This document shows positions 1 to 8,375 of a stretch of DNA of 64,000 nucleotides, one piece after another; positions within the stretch are counted from its first letter, which is position 1; the number at the start of each line of letters is the position of its first letter. A program made the position numbers and the translations under genes. The DNA comes from Mycobacterium paragordonae (lineage in GTDB: Bacteria; Actinomycetota; Actinomycetes; Mycobacteriales; Mycobacteriaceae). The notes beneath the pieces are model-generated. The model was given only the letters and a program-made list of their open reading frames with translations, did no database searches and was not told where the DNA came from. The DNA lies in NCBI RefSeq assembly GCF_003614435.1, contig NZ_CP025546.1, forward strand, positions 4,960,001 to 5,024,000. The letters are read 5' to 3'.

Positions 1-1
1 C

Positions 2-1543
2 GAAAGCGCGCTGGGGCTGGCCACGTCCTTACAACCGCTCTGGTTGACCCGCGGCTACATCAACGAAGGATCTGCCTGGCTCGATGCGGCTTTGGCGGAC
101 GCTGATTCCGGGTCTGCGGACGTGACGCCCGCCGCAAAGGCTCGGGCCCTGTCCGACAAGGCGTTCCTGTGCAATATGCGCGAGGCTGAAAGCCTCACAT
201 GGGCCCAGGACGCGCTGGAAATCGCACGCGGACTCGACGATCCGGCACTCCTGGCGCGGACGCTGACCACCTGCGGCCGCCTCGCCGCGCGGGATCGCGA
301 GGCGGCGGAGCCCTATCTGACAGAGGCTGAGGAACTCATCAGAAACCTCGGGGATCGCAGGCGACTCAGCCAACTCCTCTACAGCAAGGCGTTCAACGCA
401 ATAGTCGGCACAGGTGACCTGGCCACCGCCGTGTCAGCGGGCACGGAAGGCCGTGATCTCGCAGACGCGATAGGCGACCGGAATTACTCGCGCGGCTGTC
501 GCTGGTGTCTGTCCAACGCGCTCCTCACTCGCGGGCTGACCGCCGAGGCAGAAGCGCGGCACCGCGAGGTGATGACCGAGGCCGACGCCGAGCACGCGCT
601 GATCTGGCAGGTGAGCGCTCGGGCAACCCTGGCCCACGTCCTGGCCTATCGAGGAAAGCCCGACGAGGCGCGCAGGGTCGCGCTCGAAGCGCTCGACGGC
701 GCTGCAGAGATCGGGCGGTACCAGCAGGGCGTGGTTTATTCAGCGCTCGTCGTGGCTGCACTGGCCGGGGGCGACGTGGATGCGGCATGGACCGCGTGCG
801 AGGAGGCCCGCAAGCACCTGGACGGGTTCTGGCTCAAGATTGCTGCCACACCCAGCAAGCCGGCCGCCCAGGTCGCACTGGCACGCGGTGAGCTGGCATC
901 TGCGCGCAGCTTCGCCGACGCAGACGTCGCCGCCGGGGTTGGTTGCTTCTCGGCGCACGCACTCACCACCCGGGCGCGAGTTGCGTTTGCGCAGAGGGAA
1001 TTCGGGCAAGCCGAGCGCGACGCACACGATGCTTTGGCCCGGGCGGTCGAGCTGGGAGCACACCTCTTCGTGCCAGACCTTATGGAAACGCTCGCCCAAT
1101 TGGCCGTTGCCGCAGGAAGTCACCTCGACGCGGTCCGCCTGTTCGGCGCAACCCAGGCCATGCGGCAACAACTCGAAATCATTCGCTTCCGGGTTTATGA
1201 CGCCGGCTATCTCGCTTCCCTGGATGAAGCGCGTATTGCCTTAAGCGACGACGAATTCCGTATTGCCTGGCAGGCCGGTTCCAAGCTGTCCGCCGACGAG
1301 GCGGTCGCCTATGCGCAACGGGGCCGCGGGGAACGCAAACGACCCGCCAGCGGATGGGATTCCCTGACACCGACCGAACTCGAGGTGGTTCGCCTGGCTC
1401 AGGAAGGTCACAGCAACAAAGAGATCGGCGTCCGCCTCTTCATTTCTCCGCGCACCGTGCAGACTCATCTCACGCACGTCTACAGCAAGCTCGGGCTGAC
1501 TTCCCGCATGCAATTGGTTCACGAAGCAGGTCGTCGGGAATAA
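2..1543 (+). CDS. LuxR-type transcriptional regulator, C-terminal part (5' end outside window)
   Basis: The reading frame is open from base 2, so the gene starts before the window. The visible part of about 513 residues is mostly alpha-helical, Ala/Arg/Glu-rich and TPR-like, as in the sensor half of large ATP-binding LuxR regulators. It ends in a LuxR/FixJ helix-turn-helix, beginning LTPTELEVVRLAQEGHSNKE and continuing through SPRTVQTHLTHVYSKLG. Proteins of this build normally carry an N-terminal AAA/NB-ARC ATPase, and sometimes a cyclase domain, which cannot be seen here. The role is presumably transcription activation. Target and ligand are unknown. The TTG at 44 is internal and not a real start. 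A double operator and a TetR unit follow within 100 bp, but nothing shows that they are functionally linked. Confidence 0.85.
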   Translation, partial: ESALGLATSLQPLWLTRGYINEGSAWLDAALADADSGSADVTPAAKARALSDKAFLCNMREAESLTWAQDALEIARGLDDPALLARTLTTCGRLAARDREAAEPYLTEAEELIRNLGDRRRLSQLLYSKAFNAIVGTGDLATAVSAGTEGRDLADAIGDRNYSRGCRWCLSNALLTRGLTAEAEARHREVMTEADAEHALIWQVSARATLAHVLAYRGKPDEARRVALEALDGAAEIGRYQQGVVYSALVVAALAGGDVDAAWTACEEARKHLDGFWLKIAATPSKPAAQVALARGELASARSFADADVAAGVGCFSAHALTTRARVAFAQREFGQAERDAHDALARAVELGAHLFVPDLMETLAQLAVAAGSHLDAVRLFGATQAMRQQLEIIRFRVYDAGYLASLDEARIALSDDEFRIAWQAGSKLSADEAVAYAQRGRGERKRPASGWDSLTPTELEVVRLAQEGHSNKEIGVRLFISPRTVQTHLTHVYSKLGLTSRMQLVHEAGRRE

Positions 1544-1557
1544 CCTACTCGCGATTT

Positions 1558-1593
1558 TTAGACCACTGGCCTAAAATTAGACCAGTGGTCTAA
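1558..1593. promoter_or_regulatory. Tandem palindromic operator, probable TetR-family binding sites
   Basis: Two 17-bp palindromes lie 19 bp apart centre to centre. Site 2 (1577-1593), TTAGACCAGTGGTCTAA, is a perfect palindrome around a central G. Site 1 (1558-1574), TTAGACCACTGGCCTAA, has one mismatched pair. They sit 48 bp upstream of the membrane-protein start at 1641, in the leader of a two-gene unit ending in a TetR gene. The site form is typical of TetR operators, so autoregulation by the regulator at 2091 is the natural inference. Confidence 0.8.
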
Positions 1594-1640
1594 CTGGGGA
1601 CGGACGAGCCGCCACCGCCACGAGGACACGGAGTCGAGGC

Positions 1641-2078
1641 ATGAGCACTACTGTCACCACGATCGACCGATCACAGCGCACCCGCTCATTCGCCCGGGTG
1701 CTCGGGCCGTTCATTGCCGTGGTTCCCGCGATCGTCGCCATCCGGGCCGCGAGCATCAGAGGTTTGCTGTCCACCTTCTCGACCGACCCGATGTGGCCAT
1801 GGATGACGGGTGCACTGCTGTTCATCGGCGGCCTGTTCATCATTGCGTTTCACCAGTTTTGGCGCAGCATCGCCGCCGTGATCATCTCCCTGTTCGGTTG
1901 GTTCCTACTGCTGCGGGGCTTCGTCTTGCTCGCGATGCCACAGCTGATCGTCAATGCGGCCGCATCCTCCGCGCAGCCGTCTGGCCCTGCCCTCGTTGGT
2001 GTGCGCGTCGGATTCGGGCTGCTGGCCCTGTGCGGTCTCTACCTCGCCTACGTGGGGTGGGCGATAAAGTCCGACTGA
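1641..2078 (+). CDS. Small integral membrane protein, first gene of a TetR-controlled pair
   Basis: The 145-residue protein has four hydrophobic segments, at about residues 20-45, 53-72, 75-98 and 112-140, with short polar links and no recognisable catalytic motif. I do not recognise a named family. The ATG is preceded by a GGAG-like ribosome site in CGGAGTCGAGGC. The gene ends 12 nt before the TetR gene and starts downstream of the double palindrome, so the pair is probably one autoregulated transcript. A membrane protein co-transcribed with its TetR repressor often handles or responds to a small lipophilic ligand, but nothing here shows which. Confidence 0.75.
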   Translation: MSTTVTTIDRSQRTRSFARVLGPFIAVVPAIVAIRAASIRGLLSTFSTDPMWPWMTGALLFIGGLFIIAFHQFWRSIAAVIISLFGWFLLLRGFVLLAMPQLIVNAAASSAQPSGPALVGVRVGFGLLALCGLYLAYVGWAIKSD

Positions 2079-2090
2079 GTCGCCACCGCA

Positions 2091-2792
2091 ATGGCACGCG
2101 TCATCAAGCAGAAAAATGTCCGCCAAGCCGAAGTGCTGGACCAGGCTCTTGCGCTCTTTCTCGAACACGGATACGAAAACGTCAGCCTGAACGATCTGCT
2201 CGCCACCGCAGGTACGTCCAAAGGCGCCTTCTATCACTACTTCCCGTCCAAGGAGGCACTGGTCGAAGCACTTGCGCAGCGCAGCGCCGGGCAGGCATTC
2301 GAGGCGCTGCGTCCGGTTTTCGCCCAGCCGGGCAAGAATGCGTTGGAGCGCCTCAACGCCGGCCTCGCGGCGAGCTATCAGGTCAAAATGGCCATGGGGG
2401 CACCGGAACAGATCGCGGCGATGACCTCACTGCTGAAACCGCAGAACCGGCCACTGTTTCAGCGCATCGTCACTATCTGGGAGGATCTTTTCCGGCCAGT
2501 GCTGACCGAACTGATCACCGAGGGAGTGCGGCAGGGCGTGTTCGACACCTTCGATCCCGAGGGTGTCGGTGACATGATTCAGGGGTTCGCCGCCAGCATG
2601 GACACACAGGTGGTCCGCATCATGAACGCACCGGACGCGCGGGCTCGCCGCAAAGTCGTCGACGCCGCAGTCAAACGCCTGAAGCTGTATGGCGTTGCGA
2701 CGGACCGGATCCTAGGTCTACCCGACGGGTCGACGGTGGTGCTCACCCGCAAGCAGGTGGAGAAGATGGTGGCGCTTCTCCCGAGCGGGTGA
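2091..2792 (+). CDS. TetR/AcrR-family transcriptional regulator
   Basis: The 233-residue protein has the N-terminal TetR DNA-binding domain at about residues 9-58: a helix containing LDQALALFLEHGYENVSL, then the HTH LLATAGTSKGAFYHYFPSKE and the usual downstream ALVEAL helix. The C-terminal ligand domain is not assignable to a subgroup by eye. The ATG has no clear Shine-Dalgarno and lies 12 nt after the upstream membrane-protein gene, suggesting coupled translation. It probably represses its own unit through the palindromes at 1558-1593. The stop meets the convergent kinase gene exactly: the six bases TGATCA hold both stop codons. Confidence 0.92.
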   Translation: MARVIKQKNVRQAEVLDQALALFLEHGYENVSLNDLLATAGTSKGAFYHYFPSKEALVEALAQRSAGQAFEALRPVFAQPGKNALERLNAGLAASYQVKMAMGAPEQIAAMTSLLKPQNRPLFQRIVTIWEDLFRPVLTELITEGVRQGVFDTFDPEGVGDMIQGFAASMDTQVVRIMNAPDARARRKVVDAAVKRLKLYGVATDRILGLPDGSTVVLTRKQVEKMVALLPSG

Positions 2793-3869
2793 TCAACCAA
2801 TCAGGTCCAGGGTCCCCAGGTCGCGAATCGCCTGACATCCGCGAGTGAGCATGGTCAGCACCATGTCGTCGCCGCGGTCGGTTGAGGAGGCGAACGCGAA
2901 CCCCAACGCCGAGATCAGCGGCGCCTGAACAACTCCCAGGCGATAGTCACGCCAGCAGGTGTCGCGGTCGTATCCGGTGACGCCGTGGCCGAGCAGCGCT
3001 TGGTAGTAGTCGTCGACCAGGCTTGCCTCGACGGCGGCACGAAGTTGTGAGTCAAGGCTGGTGGCCGTGAAATACGCCAGGTCCCTAGTCGGGAGTCCGA
3101 TGCCGAGCGTCTGCCAGTCCACCACGCTCACCCGGGTGCGCTCGGGATCGAACAACAGGTTGTCCAGGCGGTAATCCCCGTGCAGCAGGGCGTACCGGTC
3201 ATGCTCGGACAATAACCACGGCGTCACCATACGCATTGTGGCACCGAAGGTTTCGCGGTCCTGCTCAGTCATCCGGTCGCCCAGCTTTTCCAGCGTGATG
3301 TCGGCACTCATCTGTGCGACGTCACCGAGCCCCTTCGCCGATTCCTCATCGGGACGCCCGAACGCGATGCCGGGCAGATCCAGCCAGATGGGATCACACC
3401 AGGTCGGTCCGTGCAGGCCGGCCAACGCGGTCACCGACAGCCGCGCCTCCCGCTCGCCGCAACCCGCGATCTGATCGCCCTGCACCGCGGGTGCCTGGTC
3501 GGCCAGCAGCAGCGCATATTCCATTGCATCATCGGTGATCTCGCAGTAGTAGCACTCCGGCACCGGCACCCGCACCCGATCGGCCACCGAGCTGTAGAAG
3601 GAGCATTCGCTGCGGTAACCGAAGACCACCCGATCCCGCACGGCGTCATCCTGAGCGGGCAGTTTGATCACGAACGTCTGGGGCAGCCCGGCGGGATCGG
3701 ACCCGTAGGTGGCCGTGACCCGGTAAGTGGCTCCGGTCTGCCCGGTACCGATAGCGACCACCTCAGCGTCGGCAACCTCAGCCGATGTGCCGCGGCGGCT
3801 GAGCACCATTGACAACCACTCGGCAGTGACGTCGGTGGGGTAGCGCGGGATTGAAGACACGGCACTCAC
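2793..3869 (-). CDS. Aminoglycoside-phosphotransferase-fold (APH/ecdysteroid kinase-like) protein
   Basis: This is a kinase-like protein of about 358 residues. The catalytic loop HGDYRLDN lies near residue 231, with its Asp as general base, and the metal-binding VVDWQ lies near 250. An N-terminal lobe contains TFVIKLP, whose Lys is a candidate ATP-binding residue. Mycobacterial members of this superfamily are often annotated as phosphotransferases of unknown substrate, and antibiotic resistance should not be assumed. Two GTG codons compete for the start. The second, at 3869, sits 6 nt after a GGAGG and is chosen; the other is at 3872. The gene converges on the TetR gene with no gap. The 84 bp up to the next gene carry a weak inverted motif, TACGG-N9-CCGTA. 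Confidence 0.85.
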   Translation of the reverse strand: MSAVSSIPRYPTDVTAEWLSMVLSRRGTSAEVADAEVVAIGTGQTGATYRVTATYGSDPAGLPQTFVIKLPAQDDAVRDRVVFGYRSECSFYSSVADRVRVPVPECYYCEITDDAMEYALLLADQAPAVQGDQIAGCGEREARLSVTALAGLHGPTWCDPIWLDLPGIAFGRPDEESAKGLGDVAQMSADITLEKLGDRMTEQDRETFGATMRMVTPWLLSEHDRYALLHGDYRLDNLLFDPERTRVSVVDWQTLGIGLPTRDLAYFTATSLDSQLRAAVEASLVDDYYQALLGHGVTGYDRDTCWRDYRLGVVQAPLISALGFAFASSTDRGDDMVLTMLTRGCQAIRDLGTLDLIG

Positions 3870-3953
3870 CACACGCCTCCAGCCAGGTTACGAGCCACGT
3901 AGGAGACTGTAAGGCATACGGCATCGGCTTCCGTACACGCGGCCCTAAGAGGC

Positions 3954-4574
3954 CTAGAAGCCCTTCGGCGCTTCCCGGACGGCCTGCACCGCCGACTCGT
4001 CACCGTCGAAATCGACCCGGGCCGCTCGGCCCACGGCGAACAGCAGCAGTTCCTCGGGCTCACCAGTGACCGTGACAGCCGGCCCGTTCCCGGCGGTCAG
4101 CAGCGTCTTGCCGCCAGCGGTGCGCAGCGCAACCCGCCCGGGGACCTTCGCCAAGGTGAGCCGCCCCATCAGCGGCACCGTCCGTGCCAGTCTGTTTTTC
4201 AGGCCGGGCTCGAGCTCGCGGGGCTCCCAGCTTGCGGCTGCGCGGCGAACATCCTCGTGGTGGATGAACATCTCCGCCACGTTGATCAGCGGGTCGAGCA
4301 CCTTGAACGGCGAGTAGACGGGAGGACCGGAGGCGACCTTGTCCACCAGCTCGTCCCATCCGGTGTGCTGGGCGACCTCGGTCTGCACCTTCTCGGTGTG
4401 TCTTGCGAAGAACGGGATGAGGATGCCGGGGGCGGCGTCCAGCCGATACTCCCTGATCACCAGATGAGCCGCCAAATCGCGGGTTTTCCACCCTTCACAC
4501 AGCGTGGGCGCCTCGGGCCCCGCGGCCCGGATGGTCTCCACCAGCGCGGCCCGCTCGCGTTGTGCAATCGACAC
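3954..4574 (-). CDS. TIGR03085-family protein (DinB/maleylpyruvate-isomerase-like fold)
   Basis: The 206-residue protein begins VSIAQRERAALVETIRAAGP and continues TLCEGWKTRDLAAHLVIREY. This matches the actinobacterial TIGR03085/MDMPI N-terminal helical bundle, in which such His residues bind metal and thiol-dependent chemistry is suspected. The central IHHEDVRRA is also typical. The true reaction is unknown. A longer frame starts upstream at 4709, but the GTG at 4574 is preceded by GGGAG at ideal spacing and matches the family's usual N-terminus. The gene is divergent from the DUF3072 gene, with 116 bp of shared upstream region. Confidence 0.8.
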   Translation of the reverse strand: MSIAQRERAALVETIRAAGPEAPTLCEGWKTRDLAAHLVIREYRLDAAPGILIPFFARHTEKVQTEVAQHTGWDELVDKVASGPPVYSPFKVLDPLINVAEMFIHHEDVRRAAASWEPRELEPGLKNRLARTVPLMGRLTLAKVPGRVALRTAGGKTLLTAGNGPAVTVTGEPEELLLFAVGRAARVDFDGDESAVQAVREAPKGF

Positions 4575-4690
4575 GTGATCTCCCGTCAGTTCAAGGGCAT
4601 TACGCCGACACCGATGGTATCGATTCACCGCCGGTCCGCAGGTTTCGAAAGTTTGTGCGATGGCTATCCGGGTGTGCGGAGGTGACAAAC

Positions 4691-4909
4691 ATGACGAACA
4701 ACGAAGCACTGCAGGCGCCGCAGGAGAATCCGGAGAAGGATCCCGCCGACTGGGTCACCGGCGACGAACCGATGACCGGCCCCCAACGCAGTTATGTGCA
4801 AACCTTGGCTCAGGAGGCCGGCGCCGACGTCCCGGACGACCTGACCAAAGCCCAGGCGTCCGCACTGATCGACGAGCTGCAGCAGAAGACTGGCCGCGGC
4901 ACCGGTTAG
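4691..4909 (+). CDS. DUF3072 domain small protein
   Basis: The 72-residue acidic protein contains DEPMTGPQRSYVQTLAQEAG followed by DLTKAQASALIDELQ, the DUF3072 signature, a short helical module resembling SAP/Rho-N-like or plasmid-associated helical domains. An excellent ribosome site, GGAGGTGAC, precedes the ATG at 4691. Longer frames upstream lack one. Its stop overlaps the stop of the convergent desaturase gene (TTAG, three shared bases). The function is not known. Confidence 0.85.
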   Translation: MTNNEALQAPQENPEKDPADWVTGDEPMTGPQRSYVQTLAQEAGADVPDDLTKAQASALIDELQQKTGRGTG

Positions 4910-6132
4910 GCTGCGGTCGAACGCAATTCGCGCAATGCGGTGCGCAAACCGCGGCGTCGGCCTGTCTCGGGATCAACGAAGCTCTCCTTCAGGCCGGCGC
5001 GCACGCGAAACTTCAGTTCCGAGCGCGTTTCCGGCGCGTCGTCGGATGTCGCCTTGAGCATGCGGTCCGGCAACGCCAGCTTCAAAATCGTCCAGAACGA
5101 CTGAAAATACTGGCGGCCAAGGGATCCCGTTGTATAGGGCAGATCGTACTTGTCGCACAGCTCACGGACACGCACCGAGATCTCGGCATAGCGGTTGCTG
5201 GGCAGGTCCGGGAACAGATGATGTTCGATCTGATAGCACAGGTTGCCGCTGATAAAAGCCATCACCGGTCCGGCGTTGAAATTCGCCGATCCCAGCATCT
5301 GGCGTAGGTACCACTCCCCCTGCGTCTCGTTCTCGAACTCCTCGACGGTGAATTTCTCTGCGCCGTCGGGGAAGTGGCCGCAGAAGATGACCATGTAGGA
5401 CCAGTAGTTGCGGATCAGGTTGGCCACGAAATTGGCCTTCATGGTCTGCTTCCAATTGCGGCCCGTCAGCGCCGGGAACACCAAATAGTCCTTACCGGCC
5501 TGCTTGGCGACCTTCGTGCCGATCACGCGCAGGTCCTTGCGCGCCTCCGCCCAGGTCTTCTCCTTCTTCCGAAGCTTCTTCGACTCGATGTGGTGCAACG
5601 CGACGCCCCACTCGAACAGCGTGCCGAGCAGGATGTTGTAGATCGGGTTGCCCAGATAATAAGGCTCCCAAGGCTCGTCGCGCGTGACCCGCATGATGCC
5701 GTAACCGACGTCGGCGTCGAGGTCGACGACGTTGGTATACTTGTGGTGCACGAAATTGTGCGAGTGCTTCCACTGCACGCTCGGGCAGGTGGTGTCCCAC
5801 TCCCACTCGGTGGAATGGATCTCCGGGTCGTTCATCCAGTCCCACTGCCCGTGGGTGATGTTGTGGCCGAGCTCCATGTTCTCGATGATCTTGGCCATTC
5901 CGAGCATGCCGGTTCCGGCCAGCCAGGCGACCTTATTCTTACTGGCGAACAACGCAATTCGACCACCGGCCGCCAGCGCGCGCTGCAGCTGGATGGAGCG
6001 GCGAATGTACCGCGCGTCACGCTCGCCGCGGGACTCTTCTACCTCGGCACGGATCGCGTCCAGCTCCTGCGCGAGTTGCTCGACGTCTTCGGTGGTCAGG
6101 TGGGCGTATTCCTTGATGTCGGTGATGGCCAT
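4906..6132 (-). CDS. desA3: Membrane acyl-CoA Delta9 desaturase, DesA3-like
   Basis: The 408-residue di-iron membrane desaturase carries all three histidine boxes: HNITH (90-94), HNFVHH (125-130) and QIEHH (301-305). Hydrophobic stretches lie between them. DesA3 (Rv3229c) converts stearoyl-CoA to oleoyl-CoA at the inner membrane, drawing electrons from a NADPH-dependent flavin/2Fe-2S reductase. The gene lies 11 bp downstream of exactly such a reductase, so the two form an operon and an electron-transfer pair. In M. tuberculosis this enzyme is the target proposed for isoxyl. Length and motifs show no defect. The stop overlaps that of the DUF3072 gene. Confidence 0.95.
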   Translation of the reverse strand: MAITDIKEYAHLTTEDVEQLAQELDAIRAEVEESRGERDARYIRRSIQLQRALAAGGRIALFASKNKVAWLAGTGMLGMAKIIENMELGHNITHGQWDWMNDPEIHSTEWEWDTTCPSVQWKHSHNFVHHKYTNVVDLDADVGYGIMRVTRDEPWEPYYLGNPIYNILLGTLFEWGVALHHIESKKLRKKEKTWAEARKDLRVIGTKVAKQAGKDYLVFPALTGRNWKQTMKANFVANLIRNYWSYMVIFCGHFPDGAEKFTVEEFENETQGEWYLRQMLGSANFNAGPVMAFISGNLCYQIEHHLFPDLPSNRYAEISVRVRELCDKYDLPYTTGSLGRQYFQSFWTILKLALPDRMLKATSDDAPETRSELKFRVRAGLKESFVDPETGRRRGLRTALRELRSTAA

Positions 6133-6143
6133 CTAATACTCCT

Positions 6144-7274
6144 TCAGATTTTGAGCGTGCAGTCGCCGGAGGCGGTGGAGATGCAAGTTTGAATGCGGTC
6201 ACCTTCGCGATGTTCGGTTCCTGACCTGAAGTCGCGGACATGTCCCGCTTCCAATGGCAGTACGCAGGTCTGGCAGATACCCATCCGGCAACCGAACGGC
6301 ATCTGGATACCGACCTTCTCGCCGGCGTCCAGAAGCGAAGTCGCACCGTCGATCTCGATCGTCTTGTCCGAGATTGAGAAGGTGACAGTCCCACCTTCGC
6401 CGCCTTTGTCGGTAGCGGCGATGGTGAAGCGCTCCATATGCAGCTGATCGCTGAGATCGGCCTTTTCCCAGAGCTTTTCAGCATCGTCCAGCAGAGCGGA
6501 CGGGCCGCAGACCCACGCCGGGCGGTCTTTCCAGTCTTCCGCGATGTCAGCCAGCTTGCCGAACTCGAGGTGACCTGCAGTTTCGGTGAGCTGCAGATGA
6601 AGTCGATAACCGGGCTGGGATTTCTCGAGTTCGCGTAGCTCGTCGCCGAAGATCACGTCCCCTTCGCTGGGCGCGGAGTGGATGTGGACGATATCCGCCT
6701 TCTGACCCCGTGATTGAAAGGTTCGCAGCATTGCCATCACCGGGGTGATACCGCTTCCGGCCGTGATGAACAGGATCTTCTCCGGCGGTGGTTCGGGCAG
6801 CGCGAAATCCCCCTTCGGAGCGGCCAGCCGCACGATGGTCCCGGGTTTCACTCCCTCCACCAGGTGCGTGGACAGGAAACCCTCGGGAGTGGCCTTGACG
6901 GTGATGGTGATGTTCTTGTTGTCCCGCCGCGGAACCGAGGTCAGCGAGTACGAACGCCAGTGCCAGCGACCGTCGATGCGCAGACCGATGCCGACATACT
7001 GTCCGGCCTTGTAGTCACCGGAGAAGCCCCACCCCGGCTTGATCGTGACGGTGGCGGAGTCTTCAGTTTCCGGTTGTACACCGACAATCAGCCCTCGCAG
7101 TTCGCGCGCCGACCAGAGCGGATTGAGAAACTTCAGGTAATCATCGGGAAGCAGCGGCGTGGTCGCTCGGGCAGCCAGCCCCCGTGCCACGTTCGCCCAG
7201 TGCGTCGACGCTGTTGAAACGCCTTCCGCGGGCGCTTTGCTCCATTGCAAGACACTGCGAAGTGTCGAACCCAT
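6144..7274 (-). CDS. Flavin/2Fe-2S ferredoxin reductase partner of DesA3 (Rv3230c-like)
   Basis: The 376-residue protein is modular. A FAD-binding barrel contains WRSYSLTS (RSYS 107-110). The NAD(P)H domain contains [10 protein letters not shown] (171-180). The C-terminal plant-type 2Fe-2S domain has cysteines at 329, 334, 337 and 364 ([10 protein letters not shown] then IQTC). Rv3230c is the characterised electron donor for DesA3, and the adjacent, co-directional desaturase supports the same role. The ATG at 7274 follows GGGGAAG at normal spacing. Expected location is the cytosolic face of the membrane, next to the desaturase. Confidence 0.93.
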   Translation of the reverse strand: MGSTLRSVLQWSKAPAEGVSTASTHWANVARGLAARATTPLLPDDYLKFLNPLWSARELRGLIVGVQPETEDSATVTIKPGWGFSGDYKAGQYVGIGLRIDGRWHWRSYSLTSVPRRDNKNITITVKATPEGFLSTHLVEGVKPGTIVRLAAPKGDFALPEPPPEKILFITAGSGITPVMAMLRTFQSRGQKADIVHIHSAPSEGDVIFGDELRELEKSQPGYRLHLQLTETAGHLEFGKLADIAEDWKDRPAWVCGPSALLDDAEKLWEKADLSDQLHMERFTIAATDKGGEGGTVTFSISDKTIEIDGATSLLDAGEKVGIQMPFGCRMGICQTCVLPLEAGHVRDFRSGTEHREGDRIQTCISTASGDCTLKI

Positions 7275-7402
7275 AGTTCTTCCCCAAGGGTTGTCGGAAA
7301 CTTCCGTGAGACGGTTGAAGCACGGTAGGTATCCACTTCCCGATCCGGGCTTTCGATAAACACCCGTTCGCTGAAATGAGCGAAACGCTTAGTGTGTTTG
7401 GG

Positions 7403-7486
7403 TGCGGGCGGTGGGACTCGAACCCACACGCTCTCACGAGCACCGGCACCTAAAGCCGGCATGTATGCCAATTTCATCACGCCCGC
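7403..7486 (-). tRNA. tRNA-Leu, anticodon UAG
   Basis: The minus-strand 84-mer folds as a class II tRNA. The acceptor GCGGGCG pairs with CGCCCGC plus discriminator A. The anticodon stem CCGGC/GCCGG holds the loop TTTAGGT, giving anticodon TAG (reads CUA). A long variable arm (GCTCG..GAGAGCG region) and the T arm GTGGG-TTCGAGT-CCCAC are also present. The 3' CCA is not encoded (the next bases read CCC). It lies between the reductase gene and a LAGLIDADG gene, at an apparent rearrangement junction. Confidence 0.95.
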
Positions 7487-7583
7487 TGCGTTGCCTGATC
7501 GTACCGCTCTGCTTGCTGGCGAGAGTGTCAGTGGCCCCCCATAGGGTGTGCATTCAGCGTTACCCGACCAGAAGGGCTCGCCA

Positions 7584-8327
7584 GTGCGATCAGCTGAGGA
7601 GTTCGACGCCGTGCAGCGTCTAATCGCCGCGGGTATGAACGATTGCGCTATTGCGAGACACACTGGCATTCCCCGCAGGACAGTGCACGACTGGCGTTTC
7701 TGCGGGCTTCAAGTGCGTCGAAGGGTTCACGCTGGTTCGGCGGATTGTCGTATGGACCACGATCTAGCCACGCTGCCGCCCATGCACTACTGCTACCTGC
7801 TCGGTCTGTACCTCGGTGATGGTTGTATTTCAAAGAGCACCCGTGTATGGCGTCTCAGGATCACCCTGGATAAGAAGTACCCGCGCATCATTGATCGCTG
7901 TCGTGCCGCAATCGATGCTCTCTTCCCAGGACAACACGCCTCGATCCATCCACGCAGCTATGGGTGCGTGGACGTTTCGCACTACTCCCGCCATTGGCCC
8001 TGTCTCTTGCCGCAACATGGCCCTGGCATGAAGCATCTTCGGCCAATTCGGCTGGAGCCTTGGCAGCAAGTCCTCGTCAGTCAAGCGCCAGAACAATTCG
8101 TTCGAGGTCTGATCGATAGTGACGGCTGTCGCGTCGTCGCCAACGACCGTGGTGTGCTAAGCATTCGATACCACTTCTCTAATCGATCCGACGATATCCG
8201 CGCGCTCTTCTGTGGAGCCCTCGACCAGCTCGATATTCCGTGGACGCGGCCAAGTCAGTACTGCATCGCGGTCTACCGCAAGGCCGCGGTGGCGCGCCTG
8301 GACGAGTTCGTCGGTCCCAAGTCATGA
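7584..8327 (+). CDS. Free-standing LAGLIDADG-type homing endonuclease-like protein with N-terminal HTH
   Basis: The protein of about 247 residues starts with a helix-turn-helix (LIAAGMNDCAIARHTGIPRR followed by TVHDWR) and continues with two LAGLIDADG helices, YLLGLYLGDGC and FVRGLIDSDGC. The acidic Asp of each is kept (GDG and SDG), so both catalytic metal sites may be intact. Such stand-alone proteins cleave specific DNA or act as regulators. There is no intein or intron context here. The GTG at 7584 is chosen; the GTG at 7548 is an alternative. The gene appears less GC-rich than its neighbours and lies just beyond tRNA-Leu, suggesting acquisition. Confidence 0.8.
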   Translation: MRSAEEFDAVQRLIAAGMNDCAIARHTGIPRRTVHDWRFCGLQVRRRVHAGSADCRMDHDLATLPPMHYCYLLGLYLGDGCISKSTRVWRLRITLDKKYPRIIDRCRAAIDALFPGQHASIHPRSYGCVDVSHYSRHWPCLLPQHGPGMKHLRPIRLEPWQQVLVSQAPEQFVRGLIDSDGCRVVANDRGVLSIRYHFSNRSDDIRALFCGALDQLDIPWTRPSQYCIAVYRKAAVARLDEFVGPKS

Positions 8328-8363
8328 GCGCCCGCTCAGGGCCGCCGGAGAACTCCCACGCGG

Positions 8364-8369
8364 TACCGT
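8364..8369 (+). promoter_or_regulatory. -10 box for leaderless lprD transcript
   Basis: TACCGT is followed by exactly six bases and then the GTG start at 8376. TANNNT-N6/7-RTG is the pattern of mycobacterial leaderless genes. No ribosome site lies before the GTG. Confidence 0.55.
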
Positions 8370-8375
8370 CGTAAG

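Noticed and set aside
2793..3869. Antibiotic-resistance call for the APH-like kinase
   Set aside because: Only the fold motifs are visible; this superfamily includes many unrelated kinases in mycobacteria.
7487..8375. tRNA-Leu as an integration site with a second att copy beyond the LAGLIDADG gene
   Set aside because: No duplicated 3' tRNA fragment was seen in the following 900 bp, and no integrase is present.
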